Notes: generated from the sequence alone by a model not told the origin. A stretch of DNA of 64,000 nt from Lysobacter sp. MMG2 (GCF_016735495.2 NZ_JAERQY020000001.1:1302001-1366000), one strand, 5' to 3'. Shown: positions 1 through 9,599, counted from the stretch's first letter. Program-made: numbers and translations.

Positions 1-34
1 CGGGGCTATGGGACAGATTGTAACCCAAAAACGA

Positions 35-427
35 TTAGCGCTTGGAGAACTGCGTAGCGCGGCGGGCCTTGTGCAGACCGACCTTCTTACGCTCGACTTC
101 ACGCGCGTCGCGGGTCATGAAGCCGGCCTTGCGCAGCTCGGACTTCAGGGTTTCGTCGTACTCGACCAGCGCGCGGGCGATGCCCAGGCGGATCGCACCG
201 GCCTGACCGGTGATGCCGCCGCCGGCGACGGTGACGACGACGTCGAACTTGTCGGTCGACTGGGTGAGTTCGAGCGGCTGGCGCACGATCATGCGCGCGG
301 TTTCGCGACCGAAGAACTCATCCAGCGGACGCTGGTTGACGGTGATGTTGCCAGCGCCCTTGCGCAGGAAAACGCGGGCGGTGGAGGACTTGCGGCGGCC
401 GGTGCCGTAGTTCTGCTGGAGTGCCAT
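35..427 (-). CDS. rpsI: 30S ribosomal protein S9
   Basis: Small-subunit ribosomal protein S9, which binds 16S rRNA in the head of the 30S subunit and reaches the P site with its basic C-terminal tail. The 130-residue product has the usual bacterial length. It begins with a short extension leading into the [15 protein letters not shown] motif, contains the [14 protein letters not shown] segment, and ends in the conserved basic [17 protein letters not shown] tail whose last residues contact P-site tRNA in the family. It lies 26 nt downstream of rplM on the same strand, the standard two-gene L13-S9 operon. Nothing is odd about it. Assignment is secure from sequence and context. Confidence 0.98.
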   Translation of the reverse strand: MALQQNYGTGRRKSSTARVFLRKGAGNITVNQRPLDEFFGRETARMIVRQPLELTQSTDKFDVVVTVAGGGITGQAGAIRLGIARALVEYDETLKSELRKAGFMTRDAREVERKKVGLHKARRATQFSKR

Positions 428-453
428 GGGATGTCTCTAAGAAGGGGTCCGAA

Positions 454-882
454 TCAGAAGTCCAGCGGCTGCGGCTGCTGGGCGGCGTGCGGGTGCTCGG
501 AGCCCTTGTAGACCTTGAGCTTGCGGTACATGGCGCGGCCGAGCGGATTCTTCGGCAGCATGCCCTTCACGGCGATCTCGATGACGCGCTCGGGATGGCG
601 CTCAAGCGCCTGGGCGAGGGTCTCGGTCTTGAGGTTGCCGATATAGCCGGTGAAGCGGTGGTATTCCTTGTCCTGCAGCTTCTTGCCGGTAACGACGATC
701 TTCTCGGCGTTGATGACGACCAGGTAGTCGCCCGTGTCGACGTGCGGGGTGAACACCGGCTTGTGCTTGCCGCGCAGACGGCGGGCGAGCTCGGAAGCGA
801 GGCGGCCGAGGGTCTTGCCTTCGGCGTCTACGACGTACCAGTCACGCTGGACGGTCTCGTTCTTGGCGGTAAAAGTCTTCAT
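454..882 (-). CDS. rplM: 50S ribosomal protein L13
   Basis: Large-subunit ribosomal protein L13, an early-assembly 23S rRNA-binding protein. Starting at the ATG at 882 ([15 protein letters not shown]) gives 142 residues, the same length as in E. coli. An in-frame ATG at 936 would add 18 residues unlike anything in the family, so it is rejected. Conserved L13 features are the [20 protein letters not shown] segment, the [13 protein letters not shown] segment, and the [13 protein letters not shown] region near residue 110. It is the first gene of the operon with rpsI. A plausible sigma70-type promoter lies about 110 nt upstream of the start codon. Confidence 0.98.
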   Translation of the reverse strand: MKTFTAKNETVQRDWYVVDAEGKTLGRLASELARRLRGKHKPVFTPHVDTGDYLVVINAEKIVVTGKKLQDKEYHRFTGYIGNLKTETLAQALERHPERVIEIAVKGMLPKNPLGRAMYRKLKVYKGSEHPHAAQQPQPLDF

Positions 883-993
883 GACTGGTCTTTTATGGTG
901 TTCCGGTCGGGCTGATTCCGTGAGGGTTTCCGGCAAGGCCGGACCGGCGGAATTTCGCCACGCGTTGTCGAGGGGGTAAAACGAAGAGGCGGA

Positions 994-1022
994 ATGATAG
1001 CCGGCCGGGCCGGCCGCCGCAA
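994..1022 (-). promoter_or_regulatory. Candidate sigma70 promoter for rplM-rpsI
   Basis: On the minus strand a TTGCGG -35 (1017-1022) and a TATCAT -10 (994-999) are separated by 17 nt. The -10 matches the consensus at five of six positions, the -35 only at TTG. It faces rplM with an untranslated leader of roughly 105 nt. The divergent Fe-S gene starts at 1054. This is a motif match only. Confidence 0.5.
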
Positions 1023-1053
1023 GTCGACCGCCCCGGGCCGCTAGAATCGCCGG

Positions 1054-2250
1054 ATGCCGCCCGCCACCCCGTCGCCCCGTCCCGCCGTGCCTGACCCGCT
1101 GGTGGCCCTGGCCGACCGTTGCGTGCAGTGCGGCCTGTGCCTGCCGGCCTGCCCCACGTATGGGGAGGCCCGGATCGAAGCCGAATCACCGCGCGGCCGC
1201 ATCGCCCTGGCGCGTGCGTGGGCGTTGGAGGCGGTGGAAGAGACCCCGGCCGGCGAGGCGCACCTGGACCACTGCCTGGGCTGCCGCAGCTGCGAGGCGG
1301 TTTGCCCGGCCGGCGTCCGCTACGGTGCCCTGCTCGTCGAAGCCCGTACCCGCCAGCGCAAGCGCCGCCCCGCGGGCCTGCGCCAGCACGCGATCGAGGC
1401 CCTGGCGGCCCGCCCGACCCTGCTGACCTTGATATTGCGCGTTTACGGCCTGCTGCACCCGCTCCTGCCCGCGGCCTGGCGCCCGCTTCCGGCGCCGCCA
1501 CCTCGCCCGTCCCGACAAGCCGCACCTGCCCCGTTCCCCGGCGACACCGCTCTCTTTGTCGGTTGCGCCGCCGACGCCTATGAATCCGAGGTGCGCGCGG
1601 CGGTGTCCCGCTGCCTTGCCCAGCTGGGGATACAGGTGAGCACGCCGGCCGGCCAGGGTTGCTGCGGCAGCCTGCACGCGCATGCCGGCAACGCGACCGG
1701 GGCCGCGGCGCTCCGCCAGCAGAACCTGCGCGCCTTCGCATCCGCCCGGACCGTCCTCACTTTCGCCAGCGGCTGCCATGAAGCCGTGGCCGAAGCGATG
1801 CCCGCTTCGACGCGCACCGTCGATGCGGTGGCGTTCCTCGCCGAGCAGCTCGCCGCACGCGCCGGCACCTGGCAATGGCGCACCGGCCGGGAGCGCATCG
1901 CCCTGCACCTGCCGTGCACCCAACGCAACGTCGTGCGTTCGGCGCCTTCGTTGCGCGCGCTGCTGTCCACGGTGCCGGAGCTGGAGGTGGTCGAACTCGA
2001 CGCCAACCTCGGCTGCTGCGGCGCATCGGGCACGCAGATGCTCGAAGACCCCGAGCGTGCCGCGTCCTTCCGCGCGCCCCTGCTGCGTCAACTCGCCGAG
2101 AGCGGCGCGACGCGGCTGCTCAGCGCGAACCTGGGCTGCCGGCTCCATCTCGCCAACGGCACGCGGATCCCGGTGCAGCATCCGCTGGTGTTCCTGGCCG
2201 AACGACTGGAGACCGTCCCTTCACCGCGTCCTCCTTCCGGCGACGCGTAA
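1054..2250 (+). CDS. GlcF-like (Fe-S)-binding oxidoreductase subunit
   Basis: A 398-residue protein with two N-terminal 4Fe-4S ferredoxin motifs ([12 protein letters not shown] from about residue 28, and [12 protein letters not shown] near residue 74), followed by two cysteine-rich CCG-type domains of the heterodisulfide-reductase/GlcF kind ([12 protein letters not shown] near 205 and [10 protein letters not shown] near 323). This layout is that of glycolate oxidase iron-sulfur subunit GlcF. No glcD or glcE gene is adjacent, so the electron donor is unknown and the specific substrate is not assigned. The start lies 9 nt after a weak CTAGAATCG segment. coq7 follows after only 9 nt, suggesting co-transcription. 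Other lactate or glycolate utilisation Fe-S proteins remain possible. Confidence 0.85.
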   Translation: MPPATPSPRPAVPDPLVALADRCVQCGLCLPACPTYGEARIEAESPRGRIALARAWALEAVEETPAGEAHLDHCLGCRSCEAVCPAGVRYGALLVEARTRQRKRRPAGLRQHAIEALAARPTLLTLILRVYGLLHPLLPAAWRPLPAPPPRPSRQAAPAPFPGDTALFVGCAADAYESEVRAAVSRCLAQLGIQVSTPAGQGCCGSLHAHAGNATGAAALRQQNLRAFASARTVLTFASGCHEAVAEAMPASTRTVDAVAFLAEQLAARAGTWQWRTGRERIALHLPCTQRNVVRSAPSLRALLSTVPELEVVELDANLGCCGASGTQMLEDPERAASFRAPLLRQLAESGATRLLSANLGCRLHLANGTRIPVQHPLVFLAERLETVPSPRPPSGDA

Positions 2251-2259
2251 ACTTCCGCC

Positions 2260-2904
2260 ATGGACACGTCTCGCCAGCTCACCCCGCTCGACCGATTCCT
2301 TTCCGACACCCAGCGCGCGCTGGACACCGTGTTCGGCGCGCCCGGCGCGGAGCGCCCGAACCCCGCCCGCGACGTCGCCCAGATCGAACTCGACGAGGAC
2401 GAGCGCCGCCACGCCAGCGGCCTGATGCGCATCAACCACGTCGGCGAGGTCTGCGCGCAGGCGCTGTATTGCGGCCAGGCCGCAGTGGCGCGAGACGAGA
2501 CGACGCGCGCGCACCTGCTCGCCGCGGCGCAGGAGGAAACCGACCACCTGGCCTGGTGCGCCGACCGCCTGCGCGAACTCGACAGCCGCCCCAGCCTCCT
2601 CAATCCGCTCTGGTACACCGGCAGCTTCGCCATCGGCGCGCTCGCCGGCCTGCGCGGCGACGGCTGGAACCTGGGCTTCGTGGTGGAAACAGAGCGCCAG
2701 GTCGAGGCGCACATCGACGAGCACCTGGATTCGCTGCCCGCCGCCGACGCACGCAGCCGCGCGATCCTGGAAGTGATGAAGGCCGACGAGGCCCGCCACG
2801 CCGATCACGCCGAAGCCGCCGGCGCGCGCATCCTGCCGCCGCCGGTGCCGTCGCTGATGGCGGCGGCGTCGAAGGTGATGAAGGCAGTGGCGTACAGGTT
2901 GTAG
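2260..2904 (+). CDS. coq7: 3-demethoxyubiquinol 3-hydroxylase (Coq7)
   Basis: Di-iron monooxygenase of ubiquinone synthesis that hydroxylates 2-octaprenyl-3-methyl-6-methoxy-1,4-benzoquinol, acting at the inner membrane. The 214-residue length is normal for the family. The two ligand repeats are visible: MRINHVGE (Glu63) with QEETDH (Glu93, His96), then [10 protein letters not shown] and [12 protein letters not shown] in the second half. It follows the GlcF-like gene by 9 nt and is itself followed by a strong bidirectional hairpin terminator. The xanthomonads commonly use Coq7 rather than UbiF for this step (family knowledge). Confidence 0.95.
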   Translation: MDTSRQLTPLDRFLSDTQRALDTVFGAPGAERPNPARDVAQIELDEDERRHASGLMRINHVGEVCAQALYCGQAAVARDETTRAHLLAAAQEETDHLAWCADRLRELDSRPSLLNPLWYTGSFAIGALAGLRGDGWNLGFVVETERQVEAHIDEHLDSLPAADARSRAILEVMKADEARHADHAEAAGARILPPPVPSLMAAASKVMKAVAYRL

Positions 2905-2933
2905 TTCGGGGTTCGGGTCCGGGAATGGAGCAA

Positions 2934-2962
2934 CAAAAAGGCCCGCAGTGCGGGCCTTTTTG
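2934..2962. terminator. Bidirectional rho-independent terminator (coq7 / speD)
   Basis: A near-perfect inverted repeat AAAAAGGCCCGCA / TGCGGGCCTTTTT. The GC stem is flanked by an A-run on the left and a T-run on the right, so it presents a U-tract in both directions. It sits between the convergent ends of coq7 (stop at 2904) and speD (stop at 3022). Confidence 0.92.
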
Positions 2963-3021
2963 CTTTCGTTCCTGGCTCTTCGCTCGTGCGAATCCCCAAT
3001 CCCAAATCACGAATCCCGGCT

Positions 3022-3816
3022 TCAGTCAGCCAGATTGCGCCCGTGATAGAGCTCCTCGATCTCCCGCCGCAGGCGCGCTTCGATCTTCATGCGCTCCTTG
3101 AACGACAGGTTCTTGGCCTTCTCCTCGAACAGGTACGTGTCGAGGTCGAACTCCTTCAGGTGCATCTTCGTGTGGAAGATGTTTTCCTGGTAGACGTTCA
3201 CGTCGAGCATCTCGTAGCGCGACTTGATGTTCTTGGCCAGGTAGTCCTGGATCGAGTTGATCTTGTGGTCGATGTAGTGCTTCTTGCCCTTGATGTCGCG
3301 GGTGAAGCCGCGCACCCGGTAATCCATGATGACGATGTCGGATTCCAGGCTTTCGATCAGGTAATTCAGGGCCTTCAGCGGCGAAATCACGCCGCAGGTC
3401 GCCACGTCGATGTCGGCGCGGAAGGTCGCGATGCCGTTGTCCGGATGCGTCTCCGGATACGTGTGCACCGTGATGTGCGACTTGTCCATGTGTGCGACGA
3501 CCGCGTCGGAGATGATCTCCTTGCCGGCGTCCTTCTTGTCGATCACCGGCTCCTCGGAAATGAGGATCGTCACCGACGCGCCCTGCGGGTCGTAGTCCTG
3601 GCGGGCGATATTGAGGATGTTCGCGCCGATGATCTCGGCGACATCCGTCAGGATCTGGGTCAGGCGGTCGGCGTTGTACGCCTCGTCGATGTATTCGATG
3701 TAGCGACGACGCTCGTCCTCCGACGCCGCGAAGCAGACGTCGTAAATATTGAACGAGAGGGCCTTGGTGAGGTTGTTGAAACCTTGCAACCTCAGGCGAG
3801 GCAACGGCTTGACCAC
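3022..3816 (-). CDS. speD: S-adenosylmethionine decarboxylase proenzyme, E. coli class
   Basis: Pyruvoyl-dependent decarboxylase making decarboxylated SAM, the aminopropyl donor for spermidine. Starting at the GTG at 3816 (read as [18 protein letters not shown]) gives 264 residues, exactly the E. coli length. An ATG at 3948 would add 44 poorly conserved residues and is rejected. The self-cleavage serine that becomes the pyruvoyl group is in [12 protein letters not shown] (Ser113). [25 protein letters not shown] and [10 protein letters not shown] are family hallmarks. It is divergent from clp, with a 227-nt intergenic region that must hold both promoters. Polyamine synthesis in the cytoplasm is the expected role. 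Confidence 0.96.
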   Translation of the reverse strand: MVKPLPRLRLQGFNNLTKALSFNIYDVCFAASEDERRRYIEYIDEAYNADRLTQILTDVAEIIGANILNIARQDYDPQGASVTILISEEPVIDKKDAGKEIISDAVVAHMDKSHITVHTYPETHPDNGIATFRADIDVATCGVISPLKALNYLIESLESDIVIMDYRVRGFTRDIKGKKHYIDHKINSIQDYLAKNIKSRYEMLDVNVYQENIFHTKMHLKEFDLDTYLFEEKAKNLSFKERMKIEARLRREIEELYHGRNLAD

Positions 3817-4043
3817 GGCAGTGAGATCCCGGTAGGGCGGCGGAGGGCCGCGATTATGAGGCACAAAGCCCCCCGGGGGAACGCGCCCGACCCGCGAGGC
3901 CATGCACGACGGCTCCCGGAGAAAGGGGCTGAATCGGATTGCCGTCACAGGTTAGAGTTCAGGGAGGGTGACGCGGTAGGGCGGATATTTGCCCAACGCG
4001 TTACTTCAGCCTAAGCTCGACCGATCACATAACCTTCACGCCC

Positions 4044-4733
4044 ATGTCCGCAAACCCGGCTGCAACCTCATCTGTCATGCGTCGCACCAACAGCCCGCTG
4101 CTGCCGGACGGTGCAACCATTGAACGCTTCCTGGCCCACTGCCACCGCCGCCGCTACCCCTCGCGGACCGACGTGTTCCGCCCGGGCGACCCGGCGAGCA
4201 CGCTGTACTACATCGTGTCCGGCTCGGTTTCGATAATCACCGAGGAGGAAGACGGCCGTGAGCTGGTGCTGGGCTACTTCGGCCCGGGCGAGTTCGTCGG
4301 CGAGCTGGGCCTGTTCATCGCCAGCGACCAGCGCGAAGTCATCCTGCGCACCCGCAGCACCTGCGAGCTGGCCGAGATCGGCCACGAGCGCCTCTACGAC
4401 CTGCTGCTGACCCGCCTGTCGCTGGACGCGCCCAAGCTGCTGTACGCCATCGGCGCGCAGATTTCCCGGCGTTTGCTCGATACCAGTAGGAAAGCCGGCC
4501 GCCTAGCATTCCTCGACGTCACCGACCGCATCGTCCGCGCCCTGCACGACCTGGCCAAAGAGCCCGAGGCCATGAGCCATCCGCAGGGCACCCAGATCCG
4601 CGTCTCGCGCCAGGAGCTCTCGCGCCTGGTGGGCTGCTCGCGCGAAATGGCCGGCCGCGTCCTCAAGAAGCTGCAGGCCGACGGCAAGCTGCACGCGCGC
4701 GGCAAAACGGTCGTCCTCTACGGCACCCGCTGA
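4044..4733 (+). CDS. clp: Crp-family global regulator Clp
   Basis: CAP-like protein of xanthomonads: an N-terminal cyclic-nucleotide-binding fold (about residues 30-140, with RPGDPASTLYYIVSGSVSI and FGPGEFVGELGLF) and a C-terminal winged helix (RVSRQELSRLVGCSREMAGRVLKKLQADG, about 188-215). In Xanthomonas and Lysobacter, Clp sits downstream of the DSF/RpfCG quorum system, is controlled by c-di-GMP, and regulates lytic enzymes, secretion and antibiotic synthesis (established for the family). The product is 229 residues, full length. It is divergent from speD, the usual xanthomonad neighbourhood. The GNAT gene starts 5 nt downstream. Confidence 0.95.
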   Translation: MSANPAATSSVMRRTNSPLLPDGATIERFLAHCHRRRYPSRTDVFRPGDPASTLYYIVSGSVSIITEEEDGRELVLGYFGPGEFVGELGLFIASDQREVILRTRSTCELAEIGHERLYDLLLTRLSLDAPKLLYAIGAQISRRLLDTSRKAGRLAFLDVTDRIVRALHDLAKEPEAMSHPQGTQIRVSRQELSRLVGCSREMAGRVLKKLQADGKLHARGKTVVLYGTR

Positions 4734-4738
4734 CGCGC

Positions 4739-5203
4739 GTGGGCCGTGCCACCGCACCCGACGAGGCCGCGACGCCAAGGGTGCGGTCGGCCGAACTGGG
4801 CGACGCCAGTGACGTCGCCCGGCTGCTCGGGGTGCTGGGTTACCCCTGCACCCGCGACGAGGCCGCCGAACGCATCGCCGTGGTCCGCCACGACCCGCGC
4901 CAGCATCTGCTGATCGCCGAAATCGACGGCGACGCCTGCGGCCTGATCTCGCTCTACACGCTCTACTCGGTCGTCCACGGCTGCGAACTGGCCCGCATCA
5001 CGGGCCTGGTGGTGCTGCCCGAACGCCAGGGCGCCGGCGTGGGCCGCCGGCTGCTGAAGGAGGTCGAGGCGATCTCGCGCCGCTGCGGCGTGCGCCGCAT
5101 CGAAGTGACCAGCAACGCCAGCCGCACCGACGCGCATGCGTTCTACCGCCAGTGCGGCTATCTCGACGGCTCGATGCGCTTCGTCAAGGCGCTCGGCGAC
5201 TGA
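4739..5203 (+). CDS. GNAT family N-acetyltransferase
   Basis: A 154-residue acetyltransferase of the GCN5 fold. The acetyl-CoA-binding motif A is visible as GLVVLPERQGAGVGRRLLKEVEA (pattern Q-x-x-G-x-G), followed by the typical beta5-alpha4 stretch NASRTDAHAFYRQCGY near the C terminus. The start chosen is the GTG at 4739, 5 nt after the clp stop, so it is probably co-transcribed with clp. The substrate cannot be deduced; amino-group acetylation of a small molecule or protein is expected. The protein is cytoplasmic with no signal peptide. Confidence 0.85.
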   Translation: MGRATAPDEAATPRVRSAELGDASDVARLLGVLGYPCTRDEAAERIAVVRHDPRQHLLIAEIDGDACGLISLYTLYSVVHGCELARITGLVVLPERQGAGVGRRLLKEVEAISRRCGVRRIEVTSNASRTDAHAFYRQCGYLDGSMRFVKALGD

Positions 5204-5228
5204 CTCACCATTCCAGGGGGGAATGACC

Positions 5229-5600
5229 ATGCAATGCCCGAAGTGCGACTCGACGATGCAGCCGCTCGACATTCCGTCCTCGCGTTCGCTGCGCTGCACG
5301 CAATGCCAGGGGCTGTGGGTGTCCGTGGGCGAGGAACGCGAACTGCACGCGCACGCCGACGGCGTGGACACCGGCGACATCGTCGTCGGCCAGCGCTACA
5401 ACCAGATCGACCGCATCACCTGCCCCAGCTGCCCGGACTGCCAGCTCATCCGCATGGTCGACGCCGCGCAGCCGCACATCTGGTTCGAGAGCTGCGGCGT
5501 CTGCTTCGGCCGCTTCTACGATGCCGGCGAACTGCGCGACAGCGCCGAGCACACCGTGATGGAATTCATCCGCGACCTGGACGCGCCCGAGCGCGTCTGA
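5229..5600 (+). CDS. Zinc-ribbon (zf-TFIIB type) protein
   Basis: A small cysteine-rich protein of about 123 residues. An N-terminal zinc ribbon CPKC...CTQCQGLWV resembles the zf-TFIIB family. A second set (CPSCPDC and CGVCFGRFYDAGEL) looks like a repeated ribbon. Two start codons lie close together at 5223 and 5229. The run AGGGGGG ending at about 5221 is correctly spaced for the ATG at 5229, so MQCPKC is preferred. It ends 12 nt before the convergent HAD gene. Its role is unknown; nucleic-acid or protein binding through zinc is an inference. Confidence 0.75.
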   Translation: MQCPKCDSTMQPLDIPSSRSLRCTQCQGLWVSVGEERELHAHADGVDTGDIVVGQRYNQIDRITCPSCPDCQLIRMVDAAQPHIWFESCGVCFGRFYDAGELRDSAEHTVMEFIRDLDAPERV

Positions 5601-5612
5601 GTCGCGCGGCGG

Positions 5613-6413
5613 TCAGCCCTTCACGGGCTCGCCGCCGCGATCCTTGCAACCCCAGTTGAGGATCGGCGTGCCCGGCGGCAACACGCGCCGGAACATCGCC
5701 ACGCGCCGACGCTTGGGATTGACCACCACGGGCTTGCGCGCGGCCTTGAGCAGCGGCAAGTCAGCGCTGCTATCGGAGTAGGCGGCCGCGATCTGGTCGT
5801 AGCCGGCATCCCAGATCATCCGCATCTTGTTCTGGTGATGGCAGTGCTCGACGGTGACCATGCCGCCCAGGAACGGCCCGCTGATGCTGCCGATCACCGG
5901 CAGATCCTCGTGCGCGACGAAGTCCAGGATCGCCCGCGCCAGTTCCGGCGACGCGCCGGTGGCGATGATCACGCGATCGCCGGCATCGCGGTGCTTCTGC
6001 AGCACCTTCAGCGCGATCGGCAGCAGGCGCGCGCGGATGTCCTTCGCGTGCGTGCGCACGTAGTGGTCGATCAGCCGGTCCATGTCGTGACGCCGGTGCG
6101 TGCCGATGGTGGCGATCCACAGGTACACGGAGATCGCGCTGCGGCGCGTCGGCAGCCAGGCGATCATCGGCAGCAGCAGCGGCGACAACGCGATCGACGC
6201 GGCCACGCGCGCCCAGTGGCGCTTGATCAGCCACAGCACCAGGTGGCTGCCCGAATCGCCATCGTAGAGCGTGTGATCGAAGTCGAACACGACCAGCGGC
6301 GCGTACGGCCGCTCGCCGCCCCTGCCCTCGCCCGCCGGCGCGACGGCCGCCGCGCCCGGCAGGTGCTCGACCCGCGCGCCCTCGACCCCCATGTTTCCGG
6401 CCGGCGCGTTCAT
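5613..6413 (-). CDS. HAD-superfamily IB hydrolase (phosphoserine phosphatase-like)
   Basis: A 266-residue HAD subfamily IB hydrolase. The catalytic motif I is [14 protein letters not shown] (nucleophile first Asp of DFDHT), motif II/III is VIIATGAS, and motif IV is [13 protein letters not shown] hydrophobic stretch ([16 protein letters not shown]) in the cap is typical of the membrane-associated PAP2-like/SerB-like branch. The start ATG at 6413 overlaps the trpC stop by 4 nt (ATGA), so it is the last gene of the trpG-D-ABM-C operon. The substrate is unknown; dephosphorylation of a small phosphoester is expected. Confidence 0.85.
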   Translation of the reverse strand: MNAPAGNMGVEGARVEHLPGAAAVAPAGEGRGGERPYAPLVVFDFDHTLYDGDSGSHLVLWLIKRHWARVAASIALSPLLLPMIAWLPTRRSAISVYLWIATIGTHRRHDMDRLIDHYVRTHAKDIRARLLPIALKVLQKHRDAGDRVIIATGASPELARAILDFVAHEDLPVIGSISGPFLGGMVTVEHCHHQNKMRMIWDAGYDQIAAAYSDSSADLPLLKAARKPVVVNPKRRRVAMFRRVLPPGTPILNWGCKDRGGEPVKG

Positions 6414-7201
6414 GTGGCGAACAGGCGTTGCAGCGCGGCGCCGGGCTCGGCTTCGCGCATGAAGGATTCGCCGACCAGGAACGTCTGCACGCCGGCCTCG
6501 CGCATCTTCGCCACGTCCGCCTGCGTGGCGATGCCGCTCTCCGTCACCAACGTGCGGTCGCGCGGCACGGCGTCGCGCAGCGCGAGCGTGGTGTCCAGCG
6601 AAACCTCGAACGTGCGCAGGTTGCGGTTGTTCACGCCGATCAGTTCGCAGTCGGTCTGCAGCGCGCGCTCGAGTTCGTCGATGTCGTGCACTTCCACCAG
6701 CACGTCCATGCCCAGTTCCATCGCCAGATTCGCCATCTCCACCATCGGGCCGTCTTCCAGCGCGGCGACGATCAGCAGGATGGCGTCGGCGCCGATCACC
6801 CGCGCCTCGTACACCTGGTACGGATCGATGGTGAAGTCCTTGCGCAGCACCGGCAGCGAGCACGCACCGCGCGCCTCGCCCAGGTAGAGGTTGCTGCCCT
6901 GGAAGAAGTCCACGTCGGTCAGCACCGACAGGCACGCCGCGCCGCCTTCTTCGTAGCTGCGCGCGATCTGCGCCGGGTTGAAGTCCTTGCGGATCAGGCC
7001 CTTCGACGGGCTGGCCTTCTTCACCTCGGCGATCACCGCCGCTTCGTTCGCGGCGTGCTTGCGGCGGATCGCCTCGACGAAGCCGCGCGTGGGCGGTTGC
7101 TGCAGCGCGCGCACGCGCATGTCGTCCAGCGGCCGCACGCGGCTGCGCTGCTGGATCTCCTCGGCCTTGCGGGCCAGGATGGTGTTGAGGATGTCGCTCA
7201 T
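6410..7201 (-). CDS. trpC: Indole-3-glycerol phosphate synthase
   Basis: TIM-barrel enzyme converting CdRP to indole-3-glycerol phosphate in tryptophan synthesis. The 263-residue product starts with [16 protein letters not shown]. It contains the signature [12 protein letters not shown] (catalytic Lys), [26 protein letters not shown] split over strands 4-5, and [18 protein letters not shown] and [14 protein letters not shown] near the end. It is not fused to trpF. The start overlaps the ABM gene stop by 4 nt and the stop overlaps the HAD start by 4 nt, so translation is probably coupled across three genes. Confidence 0.96.
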   Translation of the reverse strand: MSDILNTILARKAEEIQQRSRVRPLDDMRVRALQQPPTRGFVEAIRRKHAANEAAVIAEVKKASPSKGLIRKDFNPAQIARSYEEGGAACLSVLTDVDFFQGSNLYLGEARGACSLPVLRKDFTIDPYQVYEARVIGADAILLIVAALEDGPMVEMANLAMELGMDVLVEVHDIDELERALQTDCELIGVNNRNLRTFEVSLDTTLALRDAVPRDRTLVTESGIATQADVAKMREAGVQTFLVGESFMREAEPGAALQRLFAT

Positions 7202-7557
7202 TCGTCGTGCTTGGGTGTCGTGTTCGGCTTGCCGTAGGCGCGTTCGACCTTGGCCACGCGCAGTTCGTAATGTTCGTACCAGTGCACGCGGCCATGGGCA
7301 CGCGTGGCGGCGTGTTCGGCGTGCTGGCGCCACGCCGCGATGGAGGCTTCGCTGTCCCAGTACGAGACGGTGATACCGAAGCCGTCCGCGCCGCGCGTGG
7401 ATTCCACGCCCAGATACCCGGGTTGCGATGCGGCCAGTTCGACCATGCGCTGCGCCGCCTCGCCGTAACCGGCGTCGTCTTCGCCATTGCGGCGCGACGA
7501 GAAGATCACCGCGTAGTACGGCGGCGACGGCAGCCGGGCGAACGCATCGTTCGTCAT
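7198..7557 (-). CDS. Antibiotic biosynthesis monooxygenase (ABM)-like protein inside the trp operon
   Basis: A 119-residue protein with an ABM/dimeric alpha-beta-barrel pattern: [12 protein letters not shown] at the N terminus, [17 protein letters not shown], and [24 protein letters not shown], the usual W-x-s-x-e-s-i-x-x-W segment. It overlaps trpD (4 nt) and trpC (4 nt), so it is an integral part of the operon. The family includes cofactor-free monooxygenases and haem-degrading enzymes, but many members have no known activity. No role in tryptophan synthesis is established. Protection from or turnover of a reactive intermediate is speculation. Confidence 0.8.
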   Translation of the reverse strand: MTNDAFARLPSPPYYAVIFSSRRNGEDDAGYGEAAQRMVELAASQPGYLGVESTRGADGFGITVSYWDSEASIAAWRQHAEHAATRAHGRVHWYEHYELRVAKVERAYGKPNTTPKHDE

Positions 7558-8600
7558 GCGCCCACCGCTTCGCCGGCCAGTTCGCGCGTGGTCGCGACGA
7601 ACTCCTCCAGCTTGTGTTTCGCCGCGCCGGAGGCCAGCGCCGCACGTGCGCGCTCGATGCCTTCGGCGATGCTGTCGGCTACGCCGGCGGCGTAGATCGC
7701 CGCGCCGGCGTTGAGTGCAACGATCTCGCGCGGCAGGCCGGCTTCATTGTTCAGCGCCTGCATCAGCAGGACCTTGGATTCGGCCGCGTCGTTGACGCGC
7801 AAGTTGCGGCTGGCGGCCATGGCGATGCCGAAGTCTTCCGGGTGCACTTCGTACTCGCGCACCACGCCGTCGCGCAGTTCACCCACCAGGCTGCCGGCGC
7901 CGAGCGAAAGCTCGTCCATGCCGTCGCGGCCCCACACCACCAGCGCACGTTCCGCACCCAGCTCCTGCAGCACGCGCACCTGGATGCCGACCAGGTCCGG
8001 ATGGAACACGCCCATCAGGATGCTCGGCGCGCCGGCCGGATTGGTGAGCGGGCCGAGGATGTTGAAGATCGTGCGCACGCTCATCTCGCGGCGCACCGGC
8101 GCGACCACCTTCATCGCCGGATGATGCACCGGCGCGAACATGAAGCCGATGCCGCAGCGCTCGATGCAGCGCGCCACCTGCTCCGGCTGGAGCTCGATCG
8201 CCGCGCCCAGCGCTTCCAGCGCATCGGCGCTGCCGGACTTGGACGAGACGCTGCGATTGCCATGCTTGGCGACCTTCGCGCCCGCGGCGGCCACCACGAA
8301 CATGCTCGCCGTGGAAATATTGAACGTGTGCGCGCCGTCGCCGCCGGTGCCGACGATGTCGACCAGGTTCGCCCGATCGGCCACGTCGACCGGACGCGCG
8401 AACTCGCGCAGCACGGTCGCCGCGCCGGCGATCTCGCCGACGGTCTCCTTCTTCACGCGCAGGCCCGTGAGGATCGCCGCGGTCATCGTCGGCGACACCT
8501 CGCCGCGCATGATCATGCGCATCAGCTCGACCATCTCGTCGTGGAAGATCTCACGGTGCTCGATGGTGCGCTGGAGGGCTTCTTGCGGAGTGATGGGCAT
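7554..8600 (-). CDS. trpD: Anthranilate phosphoribosyltransferase
   Basis: Transfers phosphoribose from PRPP to anthranilate, the second step of tryptophan synthesis. The 348-residue length is typical. Signatures seen are [17 protein letters not shown] (PRPP/glycine loop), [21 protein letters not shown], and [11 protein letters not shown]. The start at 8600 ([18 protein letters not shown]) is the first credible one. trpG lies 108 nt upstream on the same strand. The stop overlaps the ABM gene by 4 nt. Confidence 0.97.
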   Translation of the reverse strand: MPITPQEALQRTIEHREIFHDEMVELMRMIMRGEVSPTMTAAILTGLRVKKETVGEIAGAATVLREFARPVDVADRANLVDIVGTGGDGAHTFNISTASMFVVAAAGAKVAKHGNRSVSSKSGSADALEALGAAIELQPEQVARCIERCGIGFMFAPVHHPAMKVVAPVRREMSVRTIFNILGPLTNPAGAPSILMGVFHPDLVGIQVRVLQELGAERALVVWGRDGMDELSLGAGSLVGELRDGVVREYEVHPEDFGIAMAASRNLRVNDAAESKVLLMQALNNEAGLPREIVALNAGAAIYAAGVADSIAEGIERARAALASGAAKHKLEEFVATTRELAGEAVGA

Positions 8601-8708
8601 GGGGGCGGAGGATTCGGGCGTCGGGGCGGGCGCGGATGCGGGGAAACCGGAACGATATCAGCTGCGGACGTGGCTTCGTTCCTTCGTGCCGCTCCGGGCC
8701 GCAGCAGG

Positions 8709-9299
8709 TCACCGTTCCAGGAAATTCTTCAGCAGCGCGTGGCCGTGTTCGGTGAGGATGGATTCGGGGTGGAACTGCACGCCTTCCACCGGGTGCTCGC
8801 GGTGGCGCAGGCCCATGATCTCGTCGAATTCCACCCGGCCGTCGGCGCCGTCGTCCTCGGTCCAGGCGGTGATCTCCAGGCAGTCGGGCAAGGTTTCCCG
8901 CGACACGACCAGCGAGTGGTAGCGCGTGGCCTCATAGCCGTCGGGCAGGCCGGCGAACACGCCCCGGCCTTCGTGGCGGATGCGCGAGGTCTTGCCGTGC
9001 ATGATCCGTTTGGCGCGCACCACATCGCCGCCGTAGGCCTGGCCCAGGCTCTGGTGGCCCAGGCACACGCCGAACACGGGAATGCGCGGGCCGAGTTCGC
9101 GGATCACGTCCACCGACACGCCCGCCTCGTTGGGCGTGCACGGGCCGGGCGAGACGACGATCCGCTCGGGGGCGAGCGCCTCGATCTGGGCGACGCTCAG
9201 CTCGTCGTTGCGGACCACCTTCACCTCTGCCCCGAGCGCCTGCAGGTACTGCACGAGGTTGTAGGTGAAGCTGTCGTAGTTATCGATCATCAACAGCAT
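8709..9299 (-). CDS. trpG: Anthranilate synthase component II (glutamine amidotransferase)
   Basis: Class-I glutamine amidotransferase supplying ammonia to TrpE. The 196-residue product shows the N-terminal [16 protein letters not shown], the oxyanion strand [11 protein letters not shown], the catalytic cysteine in [16 protein letters not shown] (Cys79) and the His-Glu pair in [14 protein letters not shown]. It could also serve p-aminobenzoate synthesis, as TrpG/PabA proteins often do. trpE lies about 3.8 kb away on the same strand. A 300-nt leader upstream contains a short reading frame rich in Trp codons. Confidence 0.95.
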   Translation of the reverse strand: MLLMIDNYDSFTYNLVQYLQALGAEVKVVRNDELSVAQIEALAPERIVVSPGPCTPNEAGVSVDVIRELGPRIPVFGVCLGHQSLGQAYGGDVVRAKRIMHGKTSRIRHEGRGVFAGLPDGYEATRYHSLVVSRETLPDCLEITAWTEDDGADGRVEFDEIMGLRHREHPVEGVQFHPESILTEHGHALLKNFLER

Positions 9300-9428
9300 C
9301 GGTGCGGGCTCGGGATTCGTCGGGGCACGGTGGCGAAGACGCGATTATCCCGCGCGGCGGCGGGCCGGCGGGAGCGTCGGGAAGGAGATGCGGCGGGGTG
9401 GAGCGCGGCGGCGTGGGCCGGCGGTGGA

Positions 9429-9554
9429 TCAGTGCGTGGGGCGGGAAACACTCGGCAGTTCCTCGGACGACGGGGACGGGCGGACGGTAGCCAACGGCCA
9501 CCATCGCCAACCCTGGTCGGCTTTGCGGAACTGCGGGAAGGAACGCACGGACAT
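9429..9554 (-). CDS. Putative Trp leader peptide upstream of trpG
   Basis: A 41-codon frame beginning MSVRSFPQFRKADQG and then W-R-W-W at codons 16-19. It ends 129 nt before trpG. A TACAGT -10-like box ends 6 nt before the ATG (9561-9566 on the plus strand), so the mRNA may begin at the start codon. The cluster of three Trp codons in an otherwise untranslated leader is the hallmark of ribosome-mediated control of trp genes. I could not find a classic terminator with a U-tract after it, so the mechanism is uncertain. A similar frame precedes trpE. Confidence 0.5.
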   Translation of the reverse strand: MSVRSFPQFRKADQGWRWWPLATVRPSPSSEELPSVSRPTH

Positions 9555-9599
9555 GGCCCTACTGTAGCGGCTCCACGCGCCCGACGCGACCGCCGTACC

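Noticed and set aside
3817-3948. N-terminal extension of speD from the ATG at 3948
   Set aside because: It adds 44 residues without similarity to the family; the GTG at 3816 gives the canonical 264-residue enzyme.
9300-9428. Attenuator terminator after the trpG leader frame
   Set aside because: The interval is GC-rich and can fold, but there is no hairpin followed by a U-tract, so a classical attenuator cannot be claimed.
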